A stretch of 64,000 nt of DNA from Takakia lepidozioides (Eukaryota; Streptophyta; Takakiopsida; Takakiales; Takakiaceae): assembly GCA_030704615.1 (NCBI GenBank), contig CM060733.1, positions 5,456,001 to 5,520,000 on the forward strand, given 5' to 3'. The translations under genes and the position numbers were made by a program. Numbering within the stretch: the first letter of the stretch is position 1; each line of letters begins with the position of its first letter. The notes under the pieces were generated by a model. That model saw only the letters and a list, made by a program, of their open reading frames with translations. It searched no databases and was not told the origin of the DNA. Below, in pieces: positions 32,382 through 43,936 of the stretch.

Positions 32382-33678
32382 GCCACAGAGAGTTGGTAGA
32401 GCTGAAGACTCAGCTCAAGGATCTAATGTCAAAGGGGTACATCCGGCCGAGTAAGTCACCTTACGGAGCCCCGGTGCTATTTGCAGACAAGAAGGATGGG
32501 ACGCTGCGGATGTGTGTCGATTACAGGGCTCTGAATAAGGTGACTATCAAAAACCGGTACCCTTTGCCAAGGATCGACGACCTCTTCGATCGGTTGGCAG
32601 GAGCAAAGTATTTCAGCCGGATCGACTTGCGCTCCGGCTATCACCAAATTCGGGTGGCAAAGGAGATGAGGAGAAGACCGCGTGCAGGACAAGGTATGGT
32701 TCATATGAGTTCTTGGTGATGCCTTTTGGGCTCACCAATGCACCAGCGACATTTAGCACGCTGATGAACAGCCTTTTCCAGGAGTGGTTGGATGACTTTG
32801 TGATCGTGTACATCGACGACATCTTGGTGTACTCGAAAACAAAGGAGGAGCACCTGGAGCACCTCAAAAGGGTGTTCCAAAAATTGCGAGAAGGGAAGCT
32901 GTATGCCAAAGCTTCAAAGTGCGAATTCGGGGTCACAAAAGTGGAGTTCTTGGGGCATGTGATTACACAGGATGGGATCAAAATGGATGACAGAAAGGTG
33001 AGGGCGATCTTGGACTGGGAGCCTCCGACTTCGGTCCCGGGAGTGCGATCCTTCCTAGGACTCGCCTCCTATTACCGAAAGTATGTGAGAAATTTCGCCA
33101 AGATCGCGGGGCCGCTGTCGGACCTTCTGTGTAAATCCAAAGTCTGGGTATGGAACACATTTTGTGGCCAAGCTTTTGCTGAATTGAAGCAGCGGATGAC
33201 GGAAGCTCCAGTCTTGAAAATCCCGGAGTTCGATCGTCCGTTTGAGATTCATACAGATGCATCAGACTTCGCAATTGGGGGTGTACTTATGCAAGATGGA
33301 CGTCCAGTGGCTTACGAAAGTAAGAAACTGAATGAAGTGGAGCGACGGTGGCCGACGCACGAAAAAGAGATGAAGGCGGTGGTGCATTGCCTTGAACTCT
33401 GGCGCCACTATGTTGGTTCCAACCCAGTGAAGGTGTTCTCGGACAATGTCACGGTGAAGTATTTTGCCACGCAGCCCAAGTTGTCCCCAAAACAACTTAG
33501 GTGGCAAGATACTTTGGCAGTATTCGACGTGGATATCCAGTACAAACCGGGACGGGACAATGTGGTGGCCGATGCTTTAAGTAGAAAGCAGCAGCTCTTG
33601 TTGGTGTACAAGGGCGAGACGGCGCTCCAAAGGAAGATCCGGAAGGCTTGCTGGAAGGATGAGCTGGCAAGTGCGTGA
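32378..33678 (+). pseudogene. Reverse transcriptase and RNase H of copy 3
   Basis: Two frames joined by a frameshift near 32665. First: [55 protein letters not shown]. Second (32713-33678): [40 protein letters not shown] (YIDD catalytic box at about 32807), [18 protein letters not shown], the connection, and RNase H with [49 protein letters not shown] and [11 protein letters not shown]. Catalytic residues are all present; only the frameshift near 32665 disables it. Confidence 0.9.
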
Positions 33679-33689
33679 TGCAGGACTTG

Positions 33690-34733
33690 AGAATGGGGGT
33701 TAAATCGCAGTTCCACTTGCAAAACGGACTGCTCCGGTATAAGCAAAAACGTCTCTATGTGCCAAAGGGAGGGATCAGGGATAGTCTCTTGAGAGAATGC
33801 CATGATAGCCCGCTTGCGGGCCACGTGGAGCCAAGCGCACTGCGGCACTCTTGAAGAAAGAATATTTCTGGCCCAAACTGAGGGAGGAGGCAGAGGAGTA
33901 TGTCAAGACATGCACCACATGCCAACAAAACCGGAGCGAGTACAAAAAGCAAGCGGTGCTGTTACAACCCTTGCCGATTCCAGAGGGACTTGGGAAAGCG
34001 TCTCGATGGATTTCATGACTGCTATGGCCGCTGTCAAAAGGATTCGAATGCAATCATGGTGGTGTAGATAGGTTCAGTAAAATGGCCCATTTCATCATCC
34101 CCACCAAGGAGACGGCAACGGCGCAGGAGACAGGGCGACTTTACTTCGCCCACGTCTTAAAGCATCATGGAGTCCCGAAGGATATTGTCTCTACCGCGAT
34201 CCAAAGTTTACGAGTAATTCTGGAGAGCACTTTGGAAGAAGATGGGGACGAGGCTGAAGATGAGCACCGCCTTCCGACCTACGACGGACGGCCAAACGGA
34301 AAGAGTGAATTCCGTAGTGAAGCAATTCTTGCGGAATTACGTGTCGGCAGACCAATCAGACTGGATGGGACACTTAGACGCGGCAGAGTTCTGTTATAAT
34401 AACACAGAACACTCCGCGACGGGAGTTTCCCCTTTTGTGTTGGTCTATGGAAAAGCACCTCTGGTGCCGACAAGTTGGGCCGCCCAGGACGTTGAGGAAC
34501 CGGCAGTAGCGGCGGTACTGGAAGAACGCGAGCGTTTGTTGAAGCTCGCAAAGTACAACATTGCCAAAGCTAGGAAACGGTATGAAAGGCAGGCGAATCG
34601 GAAGCGGAGGGAAGTGAAGTTTGAGGCAGGCACAGAGGTCTGGTTGAACATCAAGAATTTTCGACTACCTCCGGAAGTGAGTCCGAAGTTCGTACCTCCG
34701 TATGCGGGTCCCTTTCGCATTCGGAGGTTATGA
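33690..34733 (+). pseudogene. Integrase of copy 3
   Basis: Spread over four frames. An N-terminal zinc-finger region reads RECHDSPLAGHV and CTTCQQNRSEYKKQ. The core reads SMDFMTAM, a frame change, MAHFIIPTKETATAQETGRL, then HHGVPKDIVS where the second catalytic Asp (SDRDPKF) falls in a frame change (STAIQS). The third catalytic block TAFRPTTDGQTERVNSVVKQ is intact. The C-terminal part has AEFCYNNTEHSATGVSPFVL and the GTEVWLNIKNFRLPPEVSPK module, ending at a frameshift near 34730. Confidence 0.85.
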
Positions 34734-34800
34734 ATGAGGATGTGTATGAATTGGAGCTGCCGGCAAACAGCAAGGTGCACCCAGTATTCCATTCTCCCTT

Positions 34801-35073
34801 TTGAAGCCTTACTTCAAAGATGAAGCACGTCCGAATCGGCAGCAAGTGTTGCGTCCGCCACCTATGCTGTTGGATCATGAAAATGAACCTGAGTACGAGG
34901 TGGAGGCAATACTTAAGTCGAGGAGGTTCAAGAACCGAGAAACGGAGTATCTCGTCAAATGGAAGGGCTATCATCTTGTGGAGGCATCTTGGGTGCGTGC
35001 CTCAGAAATGGGAAACGCATCCGAGGCAGTTGCAGCGTTCGAAGGGCGACCTCAAAAGCGGAAGAAACGTTGA
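34801..35073 (+). pseudogene. Chromodomain at the integrase end of copy 3
   Basis: YEVEAILKSRRFKNRETEYL followed by VKWKGYHLVEASWVRASEMG is a chromodomain of the group that defines chromoviruses, with the aromatic positions Y, W and (third) S/W-type. It ends in the basic tail PQKRKKR and TGA. Separated from the integrase C-terminal module by a frameshift only. Confidence 0.85.
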
Positions 35074-35979
35074 TGGGGACATCAACCTTGGAGCGTGGAG
35101 GAGGAAATGCATGCTTAGCCCGGTTTAGCTAGCTCAGGAATCCGATTGCAAAAAACTTGTATTGTACAAACATTTGTTATAAAGGAAATGGGTTCCAAAT
35201 ATTGTGCGTCCTATTGTGTTTGGAATGGTGATGCATGGTGTGTTTGGCTAGTGTGTAGAATGCATGCTAGCTTACAAAAGTGGGAGAGGTAAATTGGGTA
35301 ATCGTGTGTTTGCGCAGTGCCGAAATCGGGTGACTCCCATCCCAGGGGCAAGGAAACTTGCGCCTTCTTTGGGAGTTCACGTGCTAGTGCGCACCTGGCG
35401 CGTGCGCGTACTATAATTGCGCTACCGAGGGGGTTGCCTTGTAGTGCGGGCTAACGCGGAAGCTACGTGCTTCCGTTCACGTACTATAATCGTGTAACCT
35501 CGGGACGAAGTCGTAGTGCGGCTTCGACGTGTTCCCGTACCTCAGGCCAGCATTCCAAGGCGGACCCAATTGTAGTGATTGAGGCGCACGGTTGGTTCAA
35601 GTTTATCTTCCTAGTCAAAGAGGGTTCCAGGTGAACCCTTGCTCAAGGTGATGCCAAAAGCGGCATCATGAGCGATCGCAAGCAATGTTGTTGCAGTAAG
35701 GCGATTCGATCCTCGGGAGGATCGTTCCTTGGCCTTGAAGTAGGCCAAGAAGAGTGCACTGGGAGGAGCTGGAGAGGCTCCACCCTTGGCCGGGACTTGG
35801 AGGAAGTCGGCCGAACTAGCTAGTGGAGAGTAGAGTCAAGTGTGGGGTTTGGTTCTTTGCCATGGGACGCCATGGTACAGGAAACAAACTCCTTGATGTG
35901 GGACGCCACAACTTGGATGTTCGTTTCTACAAAATGGACAAGTCGATGAGGACATCGACTCCCTGTTGGTAGGGGTGTG

Positions 35980-36702
35980 TGTCACGGCCCTTTGCCTTGA
36001 GGGCAGGGGGTCGGGACACATCAGGGGCTGCCCCTGTGGTGGGGGCAGCGGCAGCGATAGGTATGGGGGGGCTGAGGCACCCTTGAGTGCCCAAGGCACC
36101 AGGGAAGCGGAGGCGCTCACTAGGTGGAGCCCCGCACACCGGGTTGCGGTGGGGTGGCTCCACAAGGGGTGGTGGTAGCTTAGTGGGACTTAGTGGGGTG
36201 GCATAGGACTCACCATGGGGCGGAGACCTCGTGGTGGGAGTCGTGGGGAGTCTTGGGACTCATCACGGTCCATAGGGGCCGTGGTGATCGGGCCAAGACT
36301 CACCGCGACTCACCACCGGAGTCGAGGGTTTTCGTGGTGGTTCGCCATAAAATGGCATGGCTGGTTGTGGAACCCCCGCGGACAGCTACAGAAGTATATA
36401 TAGGGAGTAGTAACCCCGAGAACGGTGCAAGCCCGTTGGTGACCAAAAACAAGTGAGTAAGCGTGCGAGCCGGAAAGCGACCAAAGAGTGGGGAGCTGTT
36501 CCGGACTGCCATCTACCAAAGGGAATTCTCCTAGTCCCAAATAGGTGGAGGGTTTAGGAGGAAGCGAAGGGGGGACCGTTATGTCCCGGTGAGCAGCCGA
36601 AGCTCCAAGTTGGCCCGGGCGGCCAGGTTGGGAGTCAGGCGCGCGCATCAAAGCGAGTAACTATGACTTGAAGGGGAGCTTACCGGAGTGAGGTGCGCGA
36701 CA
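35980..36702 (+). repeat. 3' LTR of copy 3
   Basis: 723 bp, TGTCACGGCC to GTGCGCGACA, followed by the target duplication ATTTG. The purine-rich GGTAGGGGTG just upstream is the likely polypurine tract. The G-to-A change at the fifth base distinguishes it from the 5' LTR. Confidence 0.9.
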
Positions 36703-36707
36703 ATTTG

Positions 36708-37335
36708 TAGGTTATACAAGAAACCATTAAGAGCGCCAATGCAAGTTGATCATTGTTGTACAAGTACGCACCCTCGGCCATAGCGAGACCTTGTCTGGAC
36801 GAACAGAAATACCACACAGCAGTGGTATGCATCATGTGGCCATGCGCTGCGCTCGATCAAGGAAACGGAGGCGGGTGCTGCTCAGCGCCAAAGCCTTACT
36901 GCACACGGTTGAAACGGCATCAAGGCCAGGGGCACCCGCCATGCTCACAGATATGCTACTGTACCAGAATACATGAGGTTCACGGAGCTATGTTGAGGTC
37001 CCCGGTTTGCCTCTACTGACAACCAGACTGACGCCCAAGCATCCCCGCCTACATTGCCTTACAATATGCTGCGGTAGAGTTCCCACGCTTCTTGGCCACG
37101 AATCAGCGGGGCCACCGGGCACGCCTACAAAGGTTGTGAGACAAACCCCTACTCCCCACCATTTGAATTCTGCTATGCTTTCTACAGGCACGATGATCTG
37201 GAAAACCAAACTCATCCTCCCCTCTCTTACACTGCATTAGCATTCTGCTACACCGTTAGCAACTGCTGTTCTAAGCCACCCAAAGGGCGACCGTTTGGAG
37301 GCTGTGATGGCTGCATATGTGTGGGGGAAAAGAAG
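36708..37335. other. No gene recognised
   Basis: Unique-looking sequence on the 3' side of the chromovirus. Several overlapping short frames exist on both strands, none with a recognisable motif. It should join 29347-29739 in an empty-site allele. Confidence 0.5.
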
Positions 37336-37340
37336 CGAAG

Positions 37341-38470
37341 GGATAGAGTGTGGCCAGATTTTAGGCACAAGATTACTTATGATTCCCTGTGAATCAATAG
37401 CTACTAGCAACCTGCATGGGTAGATGGTCAACTGGAAGCTGCAGCAGCAACAACACAAATAGATAAATTCAGGCACTACTAATGAAGGCACCTTCTTCAA
37501 CACATTTCACCCTGTTTTTCCCTCTTATCAGAATCGGCCCTGAATTTTCATGTTGAATTCTGCAAGGTGTTGGTTGAGTAAACCTTTGATAGTTTGGAGT
37601 GACTGACTGATATTGCCAATGTGACAACAGGAAAGTATCCAGAAACAGGTAACAGAGACAACGAGACCAGGAGTTGTGGAATGAATACTTTTCTGACCCC
37701 AATCAATGGTGGGACAATCGAGGCAAAAGGTAAATGCCTGTTGGATTACAGAGAATAGCAAATGCAATTGAGCATAGGAACTAGTGTGATAAGTTGAGTT
37801 GGGTGTTTCCTAGAACAATTCTAGGCTTTCATTGTCAGTTGCTAGCAGCACAAAAAGGGTGAATGCATGATTTGTGCAAAGGCATGGATAGCTGAAGGAG
37901 CAGGGATAGAGTGTGGGTCCAGATTCATCTAAGAGGGCCAGATTTCAAGCTCCACATTACCTGTGATTCCCTGTGGATCAATAGCTACCAGAAACCTGCA
38001 TGGGTAGATGGTCAACTGGCAGCAGCGGCACAATTGATATAATCAGGCACTTGCTAATGAAAGCATCTTCTTCATTACATTTCCCTCTTATTAGAATATG
38101 CCCTAACTTTCCATGTTGAATTCTGCAAGTTAGTTGGTTGAGTGAATCTAGTTTGGAGTGACTTTGACATGATACTGCCGATGTGACAACAGGAAAGTAT
38201 CCAAAACTAGGTAACAGAGACGAGGACAAGCTGTGGAATGAATACTTTTCTGACCCCAGTCAATGGTGGGACAATCGAGGCAAGAAGGTGAATGCTTGTT
38301 GGATTATAGAGAGTAGCAGATGCAATTGAGCATAGGAACTAGTGTGATAAGTTGAGTTGGGTGTTTCCTAGAACAAATCTAGGCTGTCATCGTCAGCTGC
38401 TAGCAGCAAGACAAGGATGTATGCTTGATTTGTGCAGAGGCATGGATAGCTGAAGGAGCAAGGATATAGT
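37341..38470. repeat. Two-copy ~560-bp tandem repeat
   Basis: Copy A starts at about 37341, copy B at 37904 and a third start at 38462, each with GGATAKAGTGTGG. Shared runs include CTGCATGGGTAGATGGTCAA, CATGTTGAATTCTGCAAG, AATGTGACAACAGGAAAGTA and TGGTGGGACAATCGAGGCAA. The copies differ by many small changes. A third diverged, shorter relative lies at 42322-42480 (GTAGGCACCTTCTTC, TTGAATTCTGTAGGTTAG, GGAGTGACTTTGGCAAG). No coding potential is clear, so the type is unknown. Confidence 0.75.
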
Positions 38471-38935
38471 GTGGGTCCAGAGTCAGTGTTTTCCGCCTTG
38501 GCAGGTTGCTCAGTGACCTTCCCTGATAGCTTTGGAGTATAGTGAGTGTCTCACAATGCAATGTTGTTGGTGCATCTTATGCAGGAACTTGGAAAACAAA
38601 CAAATGTCGTTTTTTGGAGCTTTAGGCTGAACGTCTGTGCTAGGCTGCATTGTGCAGCCTGGCCTCTACCTCAGACTCAGACTCAGATCTTTGATCTCAG
38701 ACTCAAACTCAAACTCAAACTCTTTGATGTCAGACTGAAGTGTATTTGGGCACTGAAACACTTATGTAATTTTGAATTATCGTTGCATCTGCTCATTCTA
38801 TCTGTTGTTCTGGCCATGCTTAGTCAGTTTTTCATGTCATGAGCATGTTGTTGCCATGATGCTTTGGAATTGTGTTTAGGTGTCTTTAGATCGTGATACT
38901 GACCACAAGCAACCTACGGTGAACTGTGGTATCCT

Positions 38936-39458
38936 CCACATTTATGTGGAATGTCCTACAACGTAGGTCGTAGTATATTTCACACCCGCTATGGTCTTCT
39001 CCATAGTTATGTGGAATGACCTATAGTATAGGCAGTAAAATACTCCACACCCACACCAAGAGTTGCTCCAAAATACGCCACGTGTTGCCCTGACAAAAAT
39101 ACACGTGGTGCCCATACCGTTGCCCAGATGTCGTCAAGCCATGGTGACAGGTCGTCGCATAATTTTCCCGTAGGTGTGGACAAGTCCACACCCTTTGTAC
39201 GCCTAGGATCCACGTGGCGGTGTTCGCCAAAGCACACATCGCCCGTGGAAAAAGCCATTCACCCCGTGAAAAAAGCCACCTCTGGATTCAGCCACCCATG
39301 GACTTTTCCACAGAGCCACCCGAGAGTCAGGCCGTCCACGGGGTGTCCGAAAGCACTAGTCATTTCTTACACCCACGACAGGTGTGGATTGCGGCTGATT
39401 CCACACCAAAAAGTGTGGAAAAAGCCGTGGAAAAAGCCGGTTTCTCTTCTAGTGTATG
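38936..39458. mobile_element. CACTA-like transposon end (right end)
   Basis: Ends TTTCTCTTCTAGTG at 39458; its reverse complement CACTAGAAGAGAAA fits the CACTA terminal form. Inside are many short direct and inverted subterminal motifs: TCCACACC or GTGTGGA, TGTGGAATG(T/A)CCTA (38950, 39010) and (C/G)GTGGAAAAAGCC (39244, 39415, 39427). Such motif clusters bind the transposase in CACTA elements. I did not find the left end, so the element limits are uncertain. Confidence 0.4.
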
Positions 39459-41333
39459 AGACGGATGCTGGGGGTTATGGACGTCCGACTTTCCAAGGAG
39501 GCATAGTTGGGTTGCATGGAAGCTTTAGTATGCATGGCATCTGAGGGCCTAGTGGGGGTGTGTGGGAGTGCTTTGTGTGATGGTGTGATGGGGAGGGTTA
39601 ATACTCTAGCAGTGCGCTGATGGTTGGGTGATAGAGGGAAGGTCATTGGTCGTTGGTGGTGATTTTGATGAACATTAGGTGTCTCTTGTGTAGGATTATT
39701 TAACCGCGGCAAACATAAAGAGAAGGGGCGTGCTTGTTTGATCATATGAGGGGTGTTTGTATCAGCAGTTGGCTCGGATTGTGTGGAAGAGTGGCACATG
39801 CAATGAGTGTGAGAGAGTATTGTGAGAAAGTAGTGTGGGTAGAGAGTGTAAGGAAGTTGTGGGAAGGTATTGTATTGGGTATGAGCCAGAATTAAGAGTG
39901 CCCCATGTGGGTAAATAATAATGCAGTAACCGAAGAGTATGATTTGAGCACCATAACTGGGTACCATCCTGTACCGTGAGCAAGCTAATTGAGTAGTGCT
40001 AAAGGAGGCATAAACAACAAATGTGACACCAACATATGATGAAATTGGGGGGGCTGGTGATGTAACTGGCAAAGTAGCTTGCGAGATGATGACAATCCCC
40101 TCGGTGGTAGGAAGGAGAGCTGCAGTTGGTGAGAAAATCAGTTGCCGATTTGGGAAGGGGCAAGTCTCAAGCTGGTGGGTGGCTGTGGAAGTTGGTGAGG
40201 GGCCTGCAATCATTCCCCGTAGAGTGTCAGTAGAGGGCCGGTAAGATGGTAGTGCACACTGTAAGCTATCAAAGGTAAAGGCACTAGTGACTGAACTAAA
40301 GAGAGTGGCATGGTGGGCACAAGCATAGACGACATAAGAGGGGTACGAGACTCCTGTTGGTGGGACACCATTAGATTCAATGGGAGTGATCTGCCGGCAG
40401 CAGGAGGTAGCGGGTGTCAGCAATCGGAGCAGCAGGTCGGCTGCCCTGAGCAGGTCTTGTGGAGGAAATCTGTGATCTGTTGGTGAGTAGTATACATTAA
40501 TGATGATGGCAGAGGAGCAGGCACCTGGGAGGCAGACCTGTCATTGGCAATCCATACAATTGAGGGTGTCAGTACCTCACTCGGGTCAGCAGCAATTGGT
40601 AATGTATTAGCCTTGGAACGGGAAGCTGGGGTATTGTAAGCATATGCCAGCATACTTTGAGGGGCACTTTGGATCTGTAAAGGGCTAGTGTAGCAGCAAG
40701 AGGGGGGTTTGATGGAGCATACCTGGATAATATTAGGTGGGACAAGGAAGAGAGGAGCATTTGAGGGGCAGTAAACCTGGCACCAGCAGTGCGACGGGCA
40801 GAACCCAGTAGGGAGTGAAGACGGGAAGTCCAGATTGTGTTGAGGGTGAGTGCAAGGCCAAGCTCTGTCCTTGCTTCAAACTGCTGACAACTGAGGGTGA
40901 TATAGGAGGGCACCACAGCTGATGGCCCTAGCTTCCACGGCGTCCCGGTTTGTTGGTCTGATCCTGTGGGGTCGTTCCGATGGTGACAGAGCTGAATTGG
41001 ACGTGGTGTACACCAGGATTGAACAAATGCAGAGCCGACATTACTCCCATAGTTGGCTTGCGCTAAGTTCATTGGTGTAACAGGGTGGTTTGTATATGTC
41101 ATACAAGCAAAAAGATGGTCAGAGGGCATAATGTAGTAGATAATGGGCGGGGGTGATGGTGCAATAGTCAGATTTTGTATCTGCATTCCTGTTGTGTGAG
41201 GGAAGCCTTTTGTAAAGGTTGTAAATTGGTTGAGGTTTACAGAAGTGGCAGGGCAAGCATCAAAAAGGCAGATACTGGAAATCCGAGATATGTAGCTTGC
41301 AGCTGGAAGTATTGAATACCATAGTGTGTGCAA
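39449..41333 (-). pseudogene. Unidentified long-ORF region, frameshifted
   Basis: Three minus-strand frames follow one another with short overlaps: 41333-40569 (254 codons, starts MHTLWYSILPAASYISRI), 40653-40417 and 40423-39449 (324 codons). The gaps between them are consistent with frameshifts inside one ~1.9-kb coding sequence. The residues are rich in Ser, Thr, Pro, Tyr and His, with little charge. The 3' frame becomes low-complexity after ~39880. No domain is recognised. Candidates are a decayed structural protein of an integrated element or an accessory transposon protein; I have no evidence to choose. Confidence 0.35.
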
Positions 41334-41471
41334 TGCCGCATTGTTTGGTAGTCATGGATCTAGGACCCATCATTTGCAGTGTAGGGAGTATAACACAGCG
41401 ATGATGGTAAGCATACTTAGCCTCAGGGGTAGCAACTAATTTGATAACAGACTAGTGACGGGGGGAGTGGG

Positions 41472-41552
41472 CCCATCATTTGCTCATAGGTATCCAAAGC
41501 CTCCATCCCGTGAATGTGCAGCCATCTTATCAAACACTACCTTTGCATCCTT
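41472..41552 (-). pseudogene. PPR gene scrap
   Basis: Minus strand reads KDAKVVFDKMA and, in a shifted frame, EALDTYEQMMG, which match the A-QVFD-MA and EAL--YEQM blocks of the PPR gene at 689-3412; DNA runs such as TTTGCTCATA and ATCCAAAGCCTCC are shared. Only part of one motif remains, with a deletion between the blocks. It ends exactly where a CACTA-like terminus begins. Confidence 0.55.
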
Positions 41553-42290
41553 CACTACAAGAGAGGAGCATTTTTAGGACTACGGCTTTGGCGGAGTCAT
41601 AAAAACTGCACTAGGTACATGACTACAGAGCGCTGAAATGCATTACAGTTTTAGTTTTATGACTTTGTAGTATGGATATCACTACGGACTCCGGAAGAGT
41701 TAGGGACATTGGTCAAACATTGTTGACCATGATGACAGGGATGGTTTATATGACTAGTGTGATATGTTCGACTACACGTGGACGACGTTTCATGGAATCT
41801 TATGACTCCATGACTGAAGATGGTTTCAGAGCTCTATTTATACGACTACATCACTACACGTGTCATTGAAGGCACATATAATGCAAATAAGTTGCCCATT
41901 AGGTTGAAAAGTTACAAATTGCTAATAAGGTTGCCCATTAGTGTATCGTGAACAAAAAGGAGGGCTGGACTTGGCGTTTTTTTGTCTCCTGCGCACCACA
42001 CCACATAGCTGAGGGATGAACACGATGATAGCAGGATATGCAGCGTGGGATGAGGCGTTCAGCAAATGATGCACGAAGGAGAAGAGGAGGAGGAGACGAG
42101 ACAAGAGAAGCGAGCTCGCCGTTCTTGGGGAGTCAGCTTGGTCTTAGCAAGCATGTTTCAATCCTGACTACTCATCTACGACGTAGTGTTCGATCTCACA
42201 GACCAATCCGACATTACCTGACTACAGACACAAGAGCACACCAGAGGTCATCGGTCAATCCTCCTGGGTCATGGGACTACGGTGAGCATG
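41553..42290 (+). mobile_element. CACTA-like transposon end (left end)
   Basis: Starts CACTACAAGAGAGGAGC, close to the common plant CACTA terminus (CACTACAAGAAAA). Behind it, GACTAC-type subterminal motifs recur: GGACTACGG (41577, 42273), TGACTACAG (41620, 42219), CGACTACA (41769, 41850), TATGACTNN (41665, 41800). No right terminus or transposase frame was found; the right limit given is where the motif cluster ends. Confidence 0.45.
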
Positions 42291-42321
42291 TTCATAGCAG
42301 CGGGACAGGTCAAGGACAATG

Positions 42322-42480
42322 CGGTAGGCACCTTCTTCTTCACCCTATTTCAGCCTGTGTTGCCCTCTCCATCAGACTCGCCGCAAGATGCATATTGAAT
42401 TCTGTAGGTTAGGTCTTTGAGGTAGATCTGTGGTGGTTTTGGAGTGACTTTGGCAAGTTTAACTTGCCAGTGTGGGCCGC
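42322..42480. repeat. Diverged copy of the 560-bp repeat
   Basis: Matches about 37485-37620 in the tandem repeat, including GGCACCTTCTTC, TTGAATTCTG and TTTGGAGTGACTT. It lies ~4 kb away beyond the CACTA-like end, so the family is dispersed as well as tandem. A CATGAGC short repeat (42498-42535) follows. Confidence 0.6.
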
Positions 42481-42991
42481 AGGGGGGGCTGCTATTTCAT
42501 GAGCCATGAGCCATGAGCGGCATGAGCCATGAGCAGAGTCGTAAGTGTGGAAAAAACATGAGCAGCACTATTTTCCGGAAATGAGTGTCCGCGGAATAGG
42601 GTTTAGGGTGCCACGGTCATAGGGGGAGAAGGACCTCCCGATGAAGGAGGTTCGGCAATGTTATTTAGAATTATATATTGAAAGGCAATGTTTCGCGAAT
42701 GGTAGGGTGGTACTGCTCTGTACAATGGGGGCCCATTTCAGCCTACCAGCCACTTGCAAAATCCACCCACACTCCCAATCCCAAACGAAATGAGCAATGA
42801 CGCATTCTGGGAACGATGGACACAGAATAGAATAAAAAGAGGGCACAATGAGGTTTTTATTGATCCACATGAATTGCATTTGAAGCACGTCTACTGTGCT
42901 GATTGTGCAATCAAATCTTTAGCCCTGTGCCTACTGAATACAAGTCACGTTGTCAATGGGACTTCGACTGCTCTCAGAACTAGCTCATGAG

Positions 42992-43641
42992 TCATGGGGC
43001 TCCTCCTGTAAAGTCGATTGCAGCCGTTGTACCGCCCCTAGTGATGTTCACCACAATGTCCTGCCCTTCAATCATACCACCATCGAATATGGAAATCTTC
43101 ACGTTTTCGTCGTCCACACCAATGCGAATGTCCCCATACAATGGAGAAGAGGAGCGCACTCCTTGAGGAGAATAGGTCTCTCCGATGGAGTCCACCCATG
43201 TCCAGTGGCAGCAGTTCCACCGCAAAGCATAGCAGTGCGCCTTCTTCTGCATGGGTGACCGTCGTAGCTGGGAAAATCGGAATCGAGGATGCGCAGGAGC
43301 CACGGACTCCTCAGACCAAGATCGTCACCCCGCTCGAAGGCGTAGTGGCCCAGGATATACTCAAAAGCCACCAATGTTTCCACAATCGAACCAGTATCTT
43401 CTGTGTAATCTGTGTACCAGATAACAATGTCTTCCGATGTGGCCGAATACATTGCATAATCGATGCCTCCAAATGGGCAAGGGTCCGGTTCCGAAGCACG
43501 GCATCCTTGCAAAGGAGGACCTGAGGACGACTTGGATGCAGATGACAATGACCTGCGGACAGCTACGAAGCCCTTAGATTTTGAAATGATGCGAAGCGGA
43601 AGAGCAGTCCGGCCTCCAATAATGGAGCATCTGGGTCCCAC
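42992..43641 (-). pseudogene. Orphan paralogue A
   Basis: Two overlapping minus-strand frames make one ~200-residue protein: first CPFGGIDYAMYSATSEDIVI and VAFEYILGHYAFERGDDLGL, then after a frame change near 43225 ALRWNCCHWTWVDSIGE, SSPLYGDIRIGVDDE, ISIFDGGMIEGQDIVVNITR. It is the sister of the plus-strand gene at 43937-44638, sharing DYAM, EYI/L-G-Y-FERG, PW-L-I-D-D-PS, L-WNCC-WT and YGDIR ... D-G-I-G-DIVV. Neither matches a family I know. The two genes are head to head with ~300 bp between them. The frame change may mark decay or an unrecognised intron. Confidence 0.5.
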
Positions 43642-43936
43642 GTACCCACCGACGGAGGTGGAACGTGTTCATCACGCCGGCAGTGGATGAACCCATACAT
43701 CTTTCTCATCAACAAGTTATAGTTTGAGATCTGCCACCAAAGTCCATCCCCCCGGATAGAAATTCGGCGCCGCATTTACATCGAAGAGGGGATGGACTTC
43801 GTCGTGTCCAGTGGCTATCGGCCCACCTGGCAGTGAGTGCCCATAGTTTGCATGGCAGGGTAGGAAACTGAAACGGCTACATTCATGACAGCAGCCAATC
43901 TTCATCGGTCCAGGATCCTGTAGGGGGGAAATTTAA

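Larger units (their letters stand above)
29745..36702 (+). mobile_element. Full-length chromovirus (copy 3)
   Basis: A complete 6958-bp Ty3/gypsy element. LTRs of 721 bp (29745-30465) and 723 bp (35980-36702) start TGTC(G/A)CGGCC and end GTGCGCGACA; they differ mainly by homopolymer lengths and a few substitutions, so insertion is fairly recent. The target duplication ATTTG is perfect (29740-29744 and 36703-36707). Order inside: primer-binding site, gag, protease, RT, RNase H, integrase, chromodomain, ~900-bp 3' untranslated part. About ten frameshifts break the polyprotein, so it is not autonomous as sequenced. Confidence 0.93.
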
